64,000 bases of DNA. It comes from Burkholderia gladioli. Its GTDB lineage: Bacteria; Pseudomonadota; Gammaproteobacteria; Burkholderiales; Burkholderiaceae. Below the pieces are notes generated by a model. The model ran no database searches. It had not been told where the DNA came from and was given only the letters and a program-made list of their open reading frames with translations. Shown piece by piece: positions 28,451 through 38,864 of the stretch. Numbering within the stretch: position 1 is the stretch's first letter; every line of letters starts with the position of its first letter. The position numbers and the translations under genes were made by a program. The stretch covers positions 1,736,001 to 1,800,000 of the forward strand of contig NZ_CP009322.1 in assembly GCF_000959725.1 (NCBI RefSeq). The letters run 5' to 3'.

Positions 28451-28657
28451 ATGAATGCCAGGGAATACATCAGGATCCGAACCGTGATTCCGCGGTTCGC
28501 GCTCGCATGCGCGGCCGCCTTGCTGTTGGCGGGATGCGACGCATCGAAGTCTGCGTTGTTCGCGACAACGGCTTTCGATCGAGGCGACGCGCCGTCGGCT
28601 GGCAGCCAGCCCGGGCGAGCCACCTCCCATCACAATTACACCAGCGTCGAGGACTGA
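28451..28657 (+). CDS. Small lipoprotein of unknown function
   Basis: A 68-residue protein with a full lipoprotein signal: charged start (MNAREYIRIRT), hydrophobic core FALACAAALLLAGC with the lipobox LAGC, and a short polar mature part of about 40 residues ending HHNYTSVED. AGCGAGG lies upstream of the ATG. I do not recognise a family. It is isolated between the ben operon and the convergent tRNA-Sec gene. Confidence 0.55.
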   Translation: MNAREYIRIRTVIPRFALACAAALLLAGCDASKSALFATTAFDRGDAPSAGSQPGRATSHHNYTSVED

Positions 28658-28777
28658 GAAAAAGCGACTGGATTGAATCCGCCCACACCTTCGGCGGAGT
28701 GAGACTTCACCGACAAAGCAGCCTATCGGCAACTCCGACGATGGCCGAGCGTTTGACGATGAATGGGCCTTGCTAGA

Positions 28778-28873
28778 TGGCGGAAGGCAGCCGGAGTCGA
28801 ACCGACCCGGGAACGATTGACGTCCCCAACCGGGTTTGAAGCCCGGCCGCACCACCGGATGCGAATGCCTTCC
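28778..28873 (-). tRNA. selC: tRNA-Sec (anticodon TCA)
   Basis: A 96-nt tRNA read on the minus strand, with the CCA end encoded. The acceptor stem begins GGAAGGC and pairs with GCCTTCC. The anticodon stem CCGGG/CCCGG holds the loop CTTCAAA with anticodon TCA, which reads UGA. The long extra arm and the GGTTCGACTCC T-loop match selenocysteine tRNA (E. coli selC, recalled). It lies 23 bp after the selB stop on the same strand, so it is probably part of the same transcript or region. It supplies selenocysteine for the TGA codon in fdnG. Confidence 0.96.
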
Positions 28874-28896
28874 GCGATGAAGAAACGCCGCCGCGC

Positions 28897-30813
28897 CTAG
28901 CCCTGCTGCAGATCCTGCCCGGGGCCGTCGATGCGCAACAGATGGCGGTCGCGATGGAAGCGAGTATACCCAACGCGGTCGAAGAATTCGAGGATCTGGA
29001 TCGCACGCTTGCGACCCAGCCCGCTCGCGTCGCGAAAGGTCGCCGCGTCGAGCGAGCCGCCATGGCGGGCCGCCACCTCGGCGATCAGCCGCGCCAGCTC
29101 GGCCACCACCTCGCGGTGATAGAAAAGATCACGCACCACCTGGTGCAGCTCGCCGCGTCGCGCGAGCTTGCGCAGCAGCGTGCGCACCGCCTCCTCCTGG
29201 CTGCCGGTGGCCGTCGCCAGGTCGCGCACCCAGGGCGGGTCGTAGCGCCCCGCCGCGATCAGCGGCAGCAGCCGTCGAGCCTGCGCCTCGTCGGCCGGAT
29301 CGAGGTTCGCCGTGTGCGCGGGCAGGCGTACCCACTGGCCGTCGCGCACCACGCTGCCCTGGTTCGCCATCTCGTCGATCAGCGCGCGCCACAGGGCCTC
29401 GTCGGCCAGCGGCAAGGCGATGCGCCGCAGGCGGCCCAGCTCCGGGCCCGGCTCGTCCGGCGAACGCTGGTGGAACTGCGCCAATGCTTCCAGCACACGA
29501 GCGCGCAACGCTTCGCGATGGCGCGGCGCGATCGCGCGCGGGCCCGCGCCGCCCGGCACCACCGCCGCGCCCGGCGGCAGCGGCAGCGCTTCGGCCGGCA
29601 GCCCGGTCAGATGCATCAAGGTGGCCAGCGGCACGCCGAGCGGCGCCTCGTCGAGCAAGGCATCGAGCCGGCCCTGGTCGAGCCATGCGGCGATCGCGTC
29701 GAGCCAGGCGCGGCGCGCCGCCGAGCGGCGCTTGTGCGCCGGGCCGAACGGATCGAGCACTCGGCCGCCGCCGACGGTACGCGTCGCCTGCGCGTTACGC
29801 ACGATGAAGCGATCGCCCGGCATCGCGAACATCGGTTCGTCGAACACCAGTTGCGCGCGTGCCGATTGGCCGGCGGCGATCGTCTCGCCGTCGATCGGCA
29901 CCACATGCGCCACCTGGTGCTGGGTGCCGAGATGCACGTGCAGCGGCGCCCAATGCGCGAGCGTGAGGTCCGCATCGGGCAGCAGGCGCAATTCGACGTC
30001 GATGCGCGGCGAGGTGCTGGCCAGCCGCGCGTCGACGATCGCATCGCCCCGCGAGAGCGCCGCCTTGTCGATGCCGGCCAGGTTGAGCGCGCAGCGCTCG
30101 CCGGCATGGCCGGTCTCGGCGGGCCGGTTCTGCGCATGCAGGCCGCGCACGCGCACGGTTTCGCCGCCGCGGGCCACGCGCAGGCTGTCGCCCGCCTGCA
30201 CGCGGCCCGCGAAGGCCGTGCCGGTCACCACCGTGCCCTGCCCGGCCAGCGTGAACACGCGATCGACGGCGAGCCGGAACAGGCCATCGTCGCGTCGCGC
30301 GCGCCATTGCGCGGCCAGCTCGCGCAGCGCGGCGCCGAGCGCGGCCACGCCGGGGTCGTCGGCCAGCGTGGCGCGCGTCTCGAAGATCGGCGCGCCGGCC
30401 AGCGCGGTGGCGCCCAGCCAGGCGCGGATCTCGGCGGACACCTCGGCGATGCGCGCCGCGTCGACGCGATCGCACTTGGTGAGCGCGACGATGCCGTGCC
30501 TGACGCCGAGCAGTTCGAGGATCGCGAGGTGTTCGCGGGTTTGCGGCATCACGCCGTCGTCGGCGGCGATCACCAGCAGCGCCACGTCGATCCCGCAGGC
30601 GCCGGCCGCCATGGTGTGCACCAGCCGCTCGTGGCCGGGCACGTCGATCATGCCGAGCACCTCGCCGTTCTCGAGCGGCGTGTAGGCGTAACCGAGCTCG
30701 ATCGAGATGCCGCGCGCCTTCTCCTCCTTCAGGCGATCGGTATCGACGCCCGTGAGCGCACGCACCAGGGTGGTCTTGCCATGATCGATATGGCCGGCGG
30801 TACCGACGATCAC
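28897..30813 (-). CDS. selB: Selenocysteine-specific elongation factor
   Basis: A GTPase that carries Sec-tRNA to UGA codons marked by a SECIS hairpin. It has 638 residues: a G domain with GHIDHGKT (residues 7-14), DVPGHERLV and LTKCDRVD, then beta-barrel domains, and C-terminal winged-helix repeats that bind SECIS RNA (ending [20 protein letters not shown]). It starts inside the selA stop (4-bp overlap at 30810-30813), so the two are translated together. Confidence 0.97.
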   Translation of the reverse strand: MIVGTAGHIDHGKTTLVRALTGVDTDRLKEEKARGISIELGYAYTPLENGEVLGMIDVPGHERLVHTMAAGACGIDVALLVIAADDGVMPQTREHLAILELLGVRHGIVALTKCDRVDAARIAEVSAEIRAWLGATALAGAPIFETRATLADDPGVAALGAALRELAAQWRARRDDGLFRLAVDRVFTLAGQGTVVTGTAFAGRVQAGDSLRVARGGETVRVRGLHAQNRPAETGHAGERCALNLAGIDKAALSRGDAIVDARLASTSPRIDVELRLLPDADLTLAHWAPLHVHLGTQHQVAHVVPIDGETIAAGQSARAQLVFDEPMFAMPGDRFIVRNAQATRTVGGGRVLDPFGPAHKRRSAARRAWLDAIAAWLDQGRLDALLDEAPLGVPLATLMHLTGLPAEALPLPPGAAVVPGGAGPRAIAPRHREALRARVLEALAQFHQRSPDEPGPELGRLRRIALPLADEALWRALIDEMANQGSVVRDGQWVRLPAHTANLDPADEAQARRLLPLIAAGRYDPPWVRDLATATGSQEEAVRTLLRKLARRGELHQVVRDLFYHREVVAELARLIAEVAARHGGSLDAATFRDASGLGRKRAIQILEFFDRVGYTRFHRDRHLLRIDGPGQDLQQG

Positions 30814-32255
30814 GAGCGCGCGTCCCGCGTCGCGGCCGCCTCGCAGAGCGCGAGCAGCTCGGCCTCGTCGGCGGCTTCCAGGCAGCGCAGGTCGAGCCGC
30901 AGCGCATCATCGGCGATGCGTCCCACCACCGGGCGCGTCCAGCCGCGCAGGCGGGTCTCGAGCTGGCCCAGCGCGCGCCCGCCGCGCTTGCCGGAAGCCA
31001 CTCTCACCACCAGCCCGTGGCTGGGCAGCACGTCCACCGGTAGCGCGCCGCTGCCGATCTGGCTGAACATCGGCTCGGCGCTGACCGTGTAGGCCTCGCC
31101 GATCGCGCGCTGGAAGGCCGGCAGCACGCGCTCGGCGGCCGCCGCGATCTCGGCGTGCGAGCGCGTGAGCAGGCGCAGCGTGGTCAGCCGCTCGCGCAGG
31201 AACTCGGGCGAGCGATAGAGACGCAGCACCGGCTCCAGCGCGGCGAGCGTGAGCTTGCCCACGCGCAGCGCGCGCTTGAGCGGATGCTTCTTGATCTTCG
31301 CCACCAGCTCGCGCGAGCCGACGATCAGGCCCGCCTGCGGGCCGCCGAGCAGCTTGTCGCCGCTGAAGGTGACCAGGTCGGCGCCGGCGGCGATGGTCTC
31401 GCGCACGGTCGGCTCGCGCGGCAGGCCCCATTGCGCGAGATCGACCAGGGTGCCGCTGCCGAGATCGACGGCCACCGGCACGCCGCGCTCGCGGCCGAGC
31501 GGCGCGAGTTCCTCGATCGTGACTTCCTTGGTGAAGCCGCTGATCGCGTAATTGCTGCAATGCACCTTCATCAGCAGCGCGGTGCGCGCGCCGATCGCCT
31601 CGGCGTAGTCGCGCGCATGCGTGCGATTGGTGGTGCCGACCTCGCGCAGGCGCGCGCCGGCGCGGCTCATGATGTCGGGAATCCGGAACGCGCCGCCGAT
31701 CTCGACCAGCTCGCCGCGCGAGACCACCACCTCCTTGCGCGCGGCCAGCGCCGACAGGCTCAGCAGCACGGCGGCCGCGTTGTTGTTGACCACGGTGGCC
31801 GCCTCGGCGCCGGTCAGCTCGCAGATCAGCCCGTCGATCAGGTCGTCGCGATCGCCGCGCCGGCCGGTTTCCAGGTCGAACTCGAGGTTCATCGGCCGCG
31901 CCAGCGCGGCCGTCACGGCCTGCACCGCCTCGTCGGGCAGCAGCGCCCGGCCGAGGTTGGTATGCAGCACCGTGCCGGTCAGGTTGAACACCGCCTTCAT
32001 CTCGCCGGCGTCGGCCGCGGCGAGCCGCGCGGCCACCTCGGCGGCGACGCCGGCCTCGTCGGGCGTCACGGCGCCCGACGGATCGCGCCGCGCCGCCTCG
32101 CGCCAGGCGTCGAGCGCGGCGCGCACGGCCGCCAGCACGCGCGTGCGGCCGTGCGAATCGACCAGCGAGCGCAGCGGCGCGGACGACACCAGCCGCTCGA
32201 CCGAGGGCACGCGCGCCAGCAGGGCGTTCAGTTCATTGAGGCCGGTATCGCTCAA
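30810..32255 (-). CDS. selA: L-seryl-tRNA(Sec) selenium transferase
   Basis: A PLP enzyme that turns Ser-tRNA(Sec) into Sec-tRNA(Sec) using selenophosphate from SelD, which is not in this window. It has 481 residues. The PLP lysine is in [14 protein letters not shown] (K301), with [16 protein letters not shown] and [10 protein letters not shown] as further signatures. It starts 13 bp after the fdhE stop and overlaps selB. Confidence 0.97.
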   Translation of the reverse strand: MSDTGLNELNALLARVPSVERLVSSAPLRSLVDSHGRTRVLAAVRAALDAWREAARRDPSGAVTPDEAGVAAEVAARLAAADAGEMKAVFNLTGTVLHTNLGRALLPDEAVQAVTAALARPMNLEFDLETGRRGDRDDLIDGLICELTGAEAATVVNNNAAAVLLSLSALAARKEVVVSRGELVEIGGAFRIPDIMSRAGARLREVGTTNRTHARDYAEAIGARTALLMKVHCSNYAISGFTKEVTIEELAPLGRERGVPVAVDLGSGTLVDLAQWGLPREPTVRETIAAGADLVTFSGDKLLGGPQAGLIVGSRELVAKIKKHPLKRALRVGKLTLAALEPVLRLYRSPEFLRERLTTLRLLTRSHAEIAAAAERVLPAFQRAIGEAYTVSAEPMFSQIGSGALPVDVLPSHGLVVRVASGKRGGRALGQLETRLRGWTRPVVGRIADDALRLDLRCLEAADEAELLALCEAAATRDARS

Positions 32256-32268
32256 GGACGGGCTCCGT

Positions 32269-33213
32269 TCACGATGCGTCGGAGGAAGGCAGCTCGGGCC
32301 ACAGCAAGGGGTTCGGCGAACTGCGCCGGTAGCCGGCCTCGTTCATCAGCAGGTCGAGCGTGAGGCTGGCCAGGTCGTCGGCGAGCGGCTCGAAGGCGTA
32401 ATCCTTCTCCTGGTAGCCGATCTTGCGGTAGGTATGGCATTCGTCGCAGGACTCGGCCTTGATCGCCTCGCTGCCGCCCTCGATGCCGTGATAGGCGATG
32501 CCCTTGGTCGAATCGCAGTTCGAGCACTTGGTGCGGACCATGTGCCATTCGCTGCTGCACAGCGAGCACTGCAGGAAGCGATAACCCTGCTGCGCGCCGA
32601 CGCGGATCACGCTGGCCACCGGATGCGAGCCGCACACCGGGCACAGGCCCGGCTGGTCCAGGTAGGGCACCTCGGCGGGCTGCACGCGCGAGGCGAGATC
32701 GGTCCACACCACCTGCAGCGCGGCCGCGATGAACGGCGCCGAGGCGGGCTCGACCTCCTCCACCCGCAGCGCGACGATCGCGTCGGCCTGGGCGTCGAGT
32801 TGGGCGGGCGTCTTCAGGCGAAGCTGGTCGATCAGCTTGGCCAGCGGCGGCGTGACCAGCCCGGCATGCTCGATGCTGTCGAGCAGGCGCTGCAGCACGT
32901 CCTGCCACAGCGGATCGCGCGGACCCGACATGGCCGGCACGATCGGCATCGAATGCATCTGCGCGTGGCGCACGGCCTCGGGCGTGGGCGGGGTGGCCTC
33001 GAGCGTGCCGAGCACGGCATGCTGGGCGTCGGCCAGCGTCGCCATCAGGCGCAGATAGCCGGAAATCGGATTGAGGTCGGCCAGCTTGCGCAGCCGCGCG
33101 GCGCGCTCGGCGAACACGCTGGCGCGTTCGGGAAGCCGGAAGCGGGGAATCGCCGAATGATCGAGGGCCGCGATGTCGTTCGGGTCGAGGATGCGTTGTG
33201 TCACGTGGGTCAC
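32269..33213 (-). CDS. fdhE: Formate dehydrogenase accessory protein FdhE
   Basis: A cytoplasmic maturation factor that binds the catalytic subunit of respiratory formate dehydrogenases. It has 314 residues, with four CxxC pairs in the C-terminal half ([33 protein letters not shown]) that form iron or zinc sites. It lies between fdnI and selA, linking the enzyme to the selenocysteine machinery. Confidence 0.95.
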   Translation of the reverse strand: MTHVTQRILDPNDIAALDHSAIPRFRLPERASVFAERAARLRKLADLNPISGYLRLMATLADAQHAVLGTLEATPPTPEAVRHAQMHSMPIVPAMSGPRDPLWQDVLQRLLDSIEHAGLVTPPLAKLIDQLRLKTPAQLDAQADAIVALRVEEVEPASAPFIAAALQVVWTDLASRVQPAEVPYLDQPGLCPVCGSHPVASVIRVGAQQGYRFLQCSLCSSEWHMVRTKCSNCDSTKGIAYHGIEGGSEAIKAESCDECHTYRKIGYQEKDYAFEPLADDLASLTLDLLMNEAGYRRSSPNPLLWPELPSSDAS

Positions 33214-33593
33214 CTAATACTGTCTGGCCGGCGCCGCGATACGGGCGCCGGATGTTTCGCCGCGATCGGCCTTTCGCGGGACGCGGCAGCCGCCGCGGAT
33301 TCTCATGCCGATCGGGTGGGGTTGCCGGCTCGGGCGCCGGTCGTGTCGGCAGGCGGCAGGCGAAGCACCGCGGTGAAGAATAGCAGCTTCCGGGTGCGCT
33401 TCGCCAACGCCCGCGCGCGAATCGGATTCGATTACCCGGCTTGCGCCGCGCAATCGAAATGGATTCGTACCGAGCCGGGTGGAAATCGGCCGATGCGCGC
33501 GATCGTGGACGGCGGATGCGCCGCGAAAGGCGGGCTGGATCCGCGGGCTGGATCGCGCCGGATCGCGCGATGCCCTCGCCTACCGCCCGCCTT

Positions 33594-33618
33594 CGTTTCG
33601 ACCGTTTCGATCGTTTCG
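33594..33618. repeat. Three CGTTTCG units at 9-bp spacing
   Basis: CGTTTCG occurs at 33594, 33603 and 33612 with two varying bases between copies. Short tandem units between fdnI and fdhE could be a binding array for fdhE-sel expression or chance; nothing else supports a role. Confidence 0.5.
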
Positions 33619-33642
33619 CGCGCTGGACCGGGGCCGAAACGA

Positions 33643-33673
33643 CGAAGGCGATCCGGTCACCGAATCGCCTTCG
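33643..33673 (-). terminator. Likely terminator or attenuator after fdnI
   Basis: CGAAGGCGAT and ATCGCCTTCG form a perfect 10-bp stem around an 11-base loop, 45 bp after the fdnI stop. On the minus strand it is followed by TCGTCGTTTCG, a poor T-tract, so it may stop only part of the transcripts and so lower fdhE-sel expression relative to fdnGHI. Confidence 0.5.
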
Positions 33674-33717
33674 CGCCTGCTTCCGGGGCCAGGCATCGAC
33701 CCCGGTGTGCCCTTGCC

Positions 33718-34362
33718 TCAATGCGGCCGTCCCGACTCCTTCACCGCCTGCCGGAACCACTTCGGATGATGCTTGCGGGCCCAGCCGAGCGTGACGGTGC
33801 CGCGCACCATCGCGCCGATCGAGCCCTTCACCCACAGCGCCGCGTAGATGTGGACGATGATGCTGGCGATCAGCACGAAGGCGGCCACCGCATGCGCCAC
33901 CGCCGCGAGGCGAATCACCTCGATCGGGAAGTACAGCGAGAAATACCGCCGCCAGATCACGATGCCCGAGAGCAGCAGCACCAGCAGGCAGGCCACCAGC
34001 GTGAAGAACAGCAGCTTCTGGCCGGCGTTGTAGCGGCCGACCGGCGGCAGGTTCTCCTCGCGGTTGTTCAGCACATCGTCCATCTGCCGCAGCCACTGGC
34101 GATCGTCCGCGTCGATCAGGTTGTGGTGCCAGTAGCGCAGCACCATGATCGCGAAGGACACGAACATCACCACGCCGACGAAGGGATGCAGGATCCGCGT
34201 CCATTGCCCGCCGCCGAACAGCGCGGTGAGCCAGAACATCGACGGATGGAACAGCGCGAGCCCCGACAGCGCGAGCAGCACGAACGAGATCGCGGTGATC
34301 CAGTGATTCGAGCGCTCGTTCGCCGAGTAGCGCACGATCAGGTTCGGATCTTCATGGCTCAT
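33718..34362 (-). CDS. fdnI: Formate dehydrogenase gamma subunit (cytochrome b556)
   Basis: The membrane subunit that passes electrons from formate to quinone; 214 residues with four hydrophobic segments ([80 protein letters not shown]) and heme-ligand histidines at the segment ends. Its start overlaps the fdnH stop (ATGA at 34359-34362). FdnI and FdoI names cannot be separated by sequence alone. Confidence 0.93.
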   Translation of the reverse strand: MSHEDPNLIVRYSANERSNHWITAISFVLLALSGLALFHPSMFWLTALFGGGQWTRILHPFVGVVMFVSFAIMVLRYWHHNLIDADDRQWLRQMDDVLNNREENLPPVGRYNAGQKLLFFTLVACLLVLLLSGIVIWRRYFSLYFPIEVIRLAAVAHAVAAFVLIASIIVHIYAALWVKGSIGAMVRGTVTLGWARKHHPKWFRQAVKESGRPH

Positions 34363-35273
34363 TTCACGTCCTCCTTGATCCGGCGTGCTTCCTCGCGGGC
34401 GGCGGTTTCATCCTCCTCCGTCACCTCGTTCGGGCCGATGCGCGTGTAGTGGAAGAACCCGGCCAGCGCGGTCAGCGCGAGGCCGGCCACCGCCAGCGGC
34501 TTGGCGATGCCCTTCCACAGCTTCACGAACGGGCTGATCGACGGGTTGTCGGGCAGGCCGTGGTAGAGCGAGGGCTTGTCGGCGTGATGCAGCACGTACA
34601 TCACGTGGGTGCCGCCCACGCCCTGCGGATCGTACAGCCCCGCGTTGGCGAACCCGCGCTCCTTGAGGTCGACCACGCGATCGGCGGCCTGCTGCTTCAT
34701 GTCCTCCTTGGTGCCGAACATGATCGCGCCGGTCGGGCAGGTCTTCACGCAGGCCGGCTCCTGCCCGACCGCGACGCGGTCCGAGCAGAGCGTGCACTTG
34801 TAGGCGCGATGGTCGGTCTTCGAGATCCGCGGGATGTTGAACGGGCAGCCGGTCACGCAATAGCCGCAACCGATGCAGTTCTCCTCGTGGAAATCGACGA
34901 TGCCGTTGTTGTACTGCACGATCGCGCCCGGCGAGGGACAGGCCTTCAGGCAGCCCGGATCCTCGCAGTGCATGCAGCCGTCCTTGCGGATCAGCCACTC
35001 GAGGTCGCCGGCCGGGTTCTCGTATTCGGTGAACCGCATCACCGTCCAGGAATGCTCGGTGAGGTCGGCCGGATTGTCGTAGACGCCGACGTTGGTGCCG
35101 ATTTCGTCGCGCAGGTCGTTCCACTCCATGCACGCCGTCTGACACGCCTTGCAGCCGATGCACTTGGACACGTCGATCAGCTTGGCGACGGTCCCCGTGA
35201 CCGGGTCGCGCGCGGTCGGCGGCGGCGTGGTGGTGGCGGACACCCGTTTGATGTCCAGCGATTGCAATGCCAT
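34359..35273 (-). CDS. fdnH: Formate dehydrogenase beta subunit (4Fe-4S)
   Basis: Electron-transfer subunit with four 4Fe-4S clusters, 304 residues. Cysteine motifs are [42 protein letters not shown], and [24 protein letters not shown] single membrane helix near residues 255-275 ([22 protein letters not shown]) anchors it on the periplasmic face. It follows fdnG by 12 bp and overlaps fdnI. Confidence 0.95.
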   Translation of the reverse strand: MALQSLDIKRVSATTTPPPTARDPVTGTVAKLIDVSKCIGCKACQTACMEWNDLRDEIGTNVGVYDNPADLTEHSWTVMRFTEYENPAGDLEWLIRKDGCMHCEDPGCLKACPSPGAIVQYNNGIVDFHEENCIGCGYCVTGCPFNIPRISKTDHRAYKCTLCSDRVAVGQEPACVKTCPTGAIMFGTKEDMKQQAADRVVDLKERGFANAGLYDPQGVGGTHVMYVLHHADKPSLYHGLPDNPSISPFVKLWKGIAKPLAVAGLALTALAGFFHYTRIGPNEVTEEDETAAREEARRIKEDVK

Positions 35274-35285
35274 CTCGGGTTCCCC

Positions 35286-38200
35286 TTATGCCTTTTCCAC
35301 TTTCACCAGGAACGACTTGAATTCCGGTGTCTGCGAGTTGCCGTCGCCCACGGACGGAGTCAGGGTATTGGCGAGATAACCGGGCTTGGTGAGCCCCTTG
35401 AAACCCCAGTGCAGCGGAATGCCGACCGTCTGCACCTTGCGGCCGTCCACCGTGAGCGGCTTGATCCGCTTGGTCACGAGCGCCACCGCCACGATGTAGC
35501 CGCGGTTCGACGAGACCTTGACCATGTCGCCGTGCACCACGCCCACTTCCTTGGCCAGGTCCTCGCTGATCTCCACGAACTGCTGCGGCTGCACGATCGA
35601 GTTCAGTCGCGCGTGCTTGGTCCAGTAGTGGAAATGCTCGGTCAGGCGATAGGTGGTGGCCGTGTGCGGGAACTTGTCCGGCGTGCCGAACGCGGCCCGG
35701 TCGTCCGGGAACACGCGCGCGGCCGGGTTGTTCAGCGCGCGCGGGTTGCCGGGGTGGAACGGGTTCGCGGCCAGCGGCGTCTCGAACGGCTCGTAGTGCT
35801 CGGGGAACGGGCCTTCGTTCATGCCGTCGCGGGCGAAGAAACGCGCCACGCCCTCGGGATTCATGATGAAGGGCCCCATGCCGTTCTCGGGCGGTTCGTC
35901 GACCTTGTAGTCGGGCACGTCGTAACCGGCCCAGGCGCGGCCGTTCCAGCCGATCAGCTTGCGGGTCGGGTCGAAGGGCTTGCCCGCCGTGTCGCAGGAA
36001 GCGCGGTTGTAGAGGATCCGCCGGTTGGCGGGCCAGGCCCAGGCCCAGCCGAGCGTCTGGCCGATGCCGGTCGGGTCGGCATTGTCGCGCCGCGCCATCT
36101 GGTTGCCGGCCGCCGTCCAGGCGCCGCAGAAGATCCAGCAGCCGCTCGAGGTCGAGCCGTCGTCCTTCAACTGCGCGAAGCCGGCCAGTTGCTCGCCGCG
36201 CTTGACCAGCACCTTGGTCGGATCCTTCGGGTCGGTCAGGTCGGCCAGCGCGCGTCCGTTGAACTCCATCGCGAGTTCCTCGGGCGTCGGGCTTTCCGGG
36301 TTCGCGTACGGCCAGGTCAGGTTGACGATCGGATCGGGATACTTGCCGCCGTCCTTCTTGTAGGCCTCGCGCATGCGCAGGAACAGCCCCGACATGATCT
36401 CCAGGTCGCTGCGCGCCTCGCCCGGCGCGTCCGCGCCCTTCCAGTGCCACTGCAGCACGCGCCCGGAATTCACCAGCGAGCCGCGTTCCTCGGCGAAGCA
36501 GGTGGTCGGCAGGCGGAACACCTCGGTCTTGACCGCCGCGGGGTCGACCACGTTGTAGTCGTCGTGCGGCTTCCAGAACTCGGAGGTCTCGGTGGCCAGC
36601 GGATCCATGATCACCAGCCACTTCAGCTTGGCCAGCGCGGCCGCGGTCTTGGCCTTGGACGGCGCCGCCGCCAGCGGGTTGAAGCCCTGGCAAATATAGC
36701 CGTTCATCTTGCCCTGGGCCATCAGCTCGATGGTCTGCAGCAGGTCGTAGGGCTTGTCGAGCTTGGGCAGGTAGTCGTAGCCGAAGTTGTTCTCGGCGGT
36801 GGCCGAATCGCCCCACCACGACTTCATGAAGCTGACGAAGAAGGCGCGGTAGTTCTTCCAGTAGCTGAGCTGGTTCGGCCGCAGCGGCTGGCTGGCGCGC
36901 TTCTTGATGTAGCCCTCGTAGTCCTGCTCGGCCTGCGACGGCAGCGTCATGTAGCCCGGCAGCAGGTTCGACATCAGGCCCAGGTCGGTCAGCCCCTGGA
37001 TGTTCGAGTGTCCGCGCAGCGCGTTCATGCCGCCGCCGGCGATGCCGATGTTGCCGAGCAGCAGTTGCACCATCGCGCCGGTGCGGATCATCTGCGCGCC
37101 CACCGAGTGGTGCGTCCAGCCCAGCGCGTAGAGGATCGTGCCGGCGCGCCCGGGCACCGCCGTGGTGGCGAGCATCTCGCACACCTTGAGGAACTTGTCC
37201 TTGGGCGTGCCGCAGATACGCTCCACCATCTCGGGCGTGTAGCGCGAGTAATGCTGCTTCATCAACTGGTAGACGCAGCGCGGATGCGCGAGCGTCGCGT
37301 CGACCTTCACGAAGCCGTCGTCGCCGCGTTCGTAGTCCCAGGTCGACTTGTCCGGATAGGCGTGCTTGTCGGGGTTGTAGCCCGAGAAGATGCCGTCGTT
37401 GAAGGCGTAATCCTCACGGACGATGAAGGGGAAATCCGTGTAGTTCTTGACGTACTCGTGCTGGATCTTGTCGTTCGTCAGCAGGTAGTTGATCACCCCG
37501 CCGAGGAAGGCGATGTCCGTGCCGGTACGAATCGGCGCGTAATAATCCGCCACCGATGCCGTGCGTGTGAAGCGCGGGTCCACCACCACCAGTCGCGCCT
37601 TGCGGTGCGCCTTGGCTTCCGTGACCCACTTGAATCCGCAGGGATGTGCCTCTGCGGCATTGCCACCCATCACCAGGATGACGTCTGCGTTCTTGATGTC
37701 GACCCAATGGTTCGTCATCGCGCCGCGGCCAAACGTCGGGGCAAGACCTGCCACCGTCGGGCCGTGTCAGACACGTGCCTGGTTGTCGAACGCGAGCATC
37801 CCCAGACTGCGAACCGTCTTGTGGGTCAGGTAACCCACCTCGTTGCTGCCGGCCGAGGCGGCCAGCATGCCGGTGGTCAGCCAGCGGTTGACCTTTTGGC
37901 CGTCCGGCGTGGTCTCGACGAAGTTCGCGTCGCGGTCTTCCTTCATCAGCTTCGCGATACGGTCGAGCGCCGCTTCCCAGGAGATCGGCTCCCACTTGTC
38001 GGAGCCGGGCGCGCGGTATTCGGGCTGCGTGAGCCGGCTCGGGCTGTGGATGAAGTCGATCAGGCTCGCGCCCTTCGGGCACAGCGTGCCGCGATTGACC
38101 GGGTGGTCGGGGTCGCCTTCGATGTGGATGATGCTCGACTTGGCGTTTTTCGCGCCGTCACCGAGGGAATACATGAGGATCCCGCAGCCCACCGAGCAAT

Positions 38201-38357
38201 ACGGGCAGGTGTTGCGGGTTTCGACAGTACGCGCCAGCTTGTATTGGCGGACCTCCGCGAGTGCTTCGGCGGGCGAGAATCCCAACAGGGCGAGACTCGA
38301 TCCGGCGAGCGTGGAGGCCGTCACCTTCATGAACTGGCGCCGGGACATGTGGAGCAT
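35286..38357 (-). CDS. fdnG: Formate dehydrogenase catalytic subunit with selenocysteine
   Basis: Molybdenum enzyme that oxidises formate to CO2 in the periplasm. The frame runs through an in-frame TGA at 37767-37769, read as selenocysteine at residue 197 (E. coli FdnG has Sec196, recalled), in DNQARV-U-HGPTVAGL. It has 1023 residues in all, the expected length. The Tat signal MSRRQFMKVTASTLAGS follows the start; I use the ATG at 38357 (a second at 38348 is possible). A 4Fe-4S motif CPYCSVGCG comes next. If TGA were a stop, the product would be a useless 196-residue fragment. It is the first gene of fdnGHI. Confidence 0.96.
37726..37769 (-). promoter_or_regulatory. SECIS element just after the Sec TGA of fdnG
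   Basis: Read on the minus strand after TGA, the RNA folds into a hairpin. The lower stem is CGGCC with GGCCG, a middle stem is GACG with CGTT, and the top stem GGCA/TGCC closes the loop GGTCT. The GGTCT loop with its exposed U is the SelB-binding feature of E. coli fdhF and fdnG SECIS. Distance from TGA to the loop fits the bacterial type. Confidence 0.9.
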
Positions 38358-38864
38358 GATGGTCTCGGCTGTGATGTACGGGGAACAATCTTTTTGTGAC
38401 GACATTGTCGCGCGACGATTTTACGCTGATTAATCCGCCCCCGGATATCGGACAAATCAACGTTGCGCATTTTGTTTATAGGAAATGAAATTGCCGATGG
38501 GTAGTGGGGCGGGTCCGGATTTTCACGTCGCGGGGGGACTTCCGGCGCGGAACTGCTCGATGAGAATCCTCGACCGGCAAGGGATTTCGTCACGCCCAGA
38601 AAGTCTCGTTGTATTTTTTAATATATAGCGATTCGATATCCGTCCTTCGATCGCGCCGCTCGAGTCGATTCGAAATCTCCGGGCAAGAAAATCATCGGAA
38701 TGCGAATTGTTCGCATAAAGAATCGAGCTCTCGCTATATTCAAATAAACATAGCGATTCGTGTCGGGCGATTCCGTAAATCGATTGGAACGCGAGCAAGC
38801 AAGAGCGGCGGGCGCACGTCCGAGCGCGCGCCCGCCGAGGGGGGAAATCAGGAAGAAGAGCCGC
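38358..38864. other. AT-rich upstream region of fdnG
   Basis: About 500 bp between the end of the M14-family gene and fdnG, both on the minus strand. It is clearly richer in A/T than its neighbours (for example 38605-38640 and 38715-38755) and carries repeats: TATAGCGA at 38624, its inverted copy TCGCTATA at 38731, and ATAGCGATTCG again at 38750, plus a 7-bp-arm palindrome at 38700-38716. It must hold the fdn promoter. I did not find a good FNR box. Confidence 0.55.
38700..38716. promoter_or_regulatory. Palindrome ATGCGAA-TTG-TTCGCAT upstream of fdnG
   Basis: Perfect 7-bp arms around three bases. It lies about 340 bp upstream of the fdnG start in AT-rich DNA, flanked by copies of TATAGCGA. 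It looks like an operator; the regulator is unknown. Confidence 0.45.

Larger units (their letters stand above)
33214..33717. other. Intergenic region between fdnI and fdhE
   Basis: About 500 bp. It contains a 10-bp-stem hairpin at 33643-33673 just after fdnI and three CGTTTCG units spaced 9 bp apart (33594-33618). It may carry a separate promoter for fdhE-selA-selB-selC. An 79-codon minus frame ending at 33214 has no recognisable content. Confidence 0.5.

Noticed and set aside
33214..33453. 79-codon minus frame ending next to fdhE
   Set aside because: Arg/Ala-rich shadow-like composition, no ribosome site, no recognisable family.
34449..38399. 1316-codon open frame on the plus strand across fdnH and fdnG
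   Set aside because: It is antisense to clear formate dehydrogenase genes; long antisense frames are common in GC-rich DNA, and its translation (His/Arg/Gly-rich, low complexity) matches no family.
37767..38405. Separate truncated FdhG gene ending at TGA
   Set aside because: The TGA is a selenocysteine codon: same frame continues, SECIS present, sel genes adjacent.
38406..38600. FNR-type box upstream of fdnG
   Set aside because: No TTGAT-N4-ATCAA match found; only partial half-sites.
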